Source: Euborellia annulipes
Taxonomy: Eukaryota; Arthropoda; Insecta; Dermaptera; Anisolabididae
Length of the DNA: 64,000 nt
Assembly (NCBI GenBank): GCA_023213315.1
Contig: JAKCPI010014221.1
Span: 1 to 64,000 of the forward strand
Direction of reading: 5' to 3'
The notes under the pieces were generated by a model. The model did not search any database. It was not told the DNA's origin and was given only the letters and a program-made list of their open reading frames with translations. This document shows, in pieces, positions 63,663-64,000 of this stretch. The first letter of the stretch is position 1; each line of letters begins with the position of its first letter. The translations under genes were made by a program, and so were the position numbers.

Positions 63663-64000
63663 AGGGCTGGACGGTAAACCGGTTTACCGGTAAAAACCGG
63701 TAAAAATTTTTTACCGAAAACGCGGTAACGAACCTCTAATTCGATAAAAACCGGTTTTTTTTCGAAAGTCGGTAAAAACCTATTTTTTCGGGCTGTAAAA
63801 AATTTTGGTTCGGCGAGAAAAAAAATGTTCCGCGGCGGCAAACCAAATTGTGGTTCCGCGGCGGCAAAAAATTGGCGTCTCTAAAAAAAAGGTAAAATAT
63901 TTTTCCGGCCGGGGAAAAATTTTGGTTCCGCGGGGGAAAAAAATGTTCCGCGGCGGCAAACTTTGGTTCCGCGGGCGGTAAAAAATTTTTACCGACTTTC
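63663..64000 (+). mobile_element. hAT-like terminus, continues off the window
   Basis: AGGGCTGGACGGTAAACCGG start with repeated ACCGGTAAA and GTTCCGCGG(C)GG words, the subterminal style of the other hAT families here. No second end inside the window. Confidence 0.5.

Overview
The window is AT-rich animal DNA, most likely from an arthropod and probably an insect. It is crowded with transposable elements. Three signals point to an arthropod: a spliced gene of the DUF1091 (MD-2-related lipid-recognition) type that is abundant in insects, a Jockey/CR1-like non-LTR reverse transcriptase, and the mix of Penelope-like elements (PLEs), hAT elements, a tRNA-headed SINE and Helitrons. The species is not determined. 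There is no operon, rRNA, CRISPR array or bacterial gene.

Layout. 0-5 kb: 144-bp tandem repeats, a 290-bp fold-back, two head-joined copies of a hairpin-ended repeat (called HER here), and a 5'-truncated hAT transposon carrying a fold-back PLE and a HER. 5-8 kb: a large inverted repeat enclosing TIR elements and a SINE. 9-15 kb: a candidate 5.8-kb TIR element holding a Helitron fused to a non-LTR RT, a small hAT, and a palindromic element (PAL, TTA/TAA target duplications). 15.2-19.5 kb: a candidate TIR element holding nested hATs, a CCCAG-terminus transposon with a spliced 105-aa gene, and a HER. 20-25 kb: a duplicated exon, a deleted LTR element, and tandem duplications. 26.7-27.8 kb: three exons of the DUF1091-like gene on the minus strand. 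Its upstream side carries PAL, which contains hAT, which contains SINE, which contains Helitron, which contains hAT (27865-31225). 32.5-38.6 kb: one decayed PLE cut apart by two hATs and a SINE. 39.8-45.4 kb: two nearly identical full-length PLEs head to head. 46-54 kb and 57-60.7 kb: stacks of HER copies in opposite orientations, around a 2.4-kb TIR transposon that interrupts a SINE. 60.7-64 kb: more PLE ends, a possible microexon, a 56-bp palindrome, a HER and a hAT end.

HER dominates the window with about 25 full or partial copies. A full copy is about 670-690 bp; a long variant is about 1,020-1,050 bp. The 5' end is a hairpin starting ACTTTCTCTTACC. Then come a (TG/CTG)n block, the palindrome AGTACTAGTACT, an RFX-type X-box (GTTGCCATGGTAAC), and a 3' hairpin AAATCTGGTGTGAC...GTCACACCAGATTT that contains the reverse complement of the 5' end. 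Insertion is into T-runs. This architecture resembles the non-autonomous Helentron-like elements (HINE/DINE-1), an inference that needs testing.

The SINE has a tRNA-like head (boxes A and B), a body, a TGTG-rich 3' part and an A tail. Many copies have clear 9-13 bp target duplications. Hammerhead-ribozyme-like cores (CTGANGA, stem, GAAAC) recur at six PLE-related loci. All coordinates of nested elements come from reading terminal repeats and target duplications by eye.
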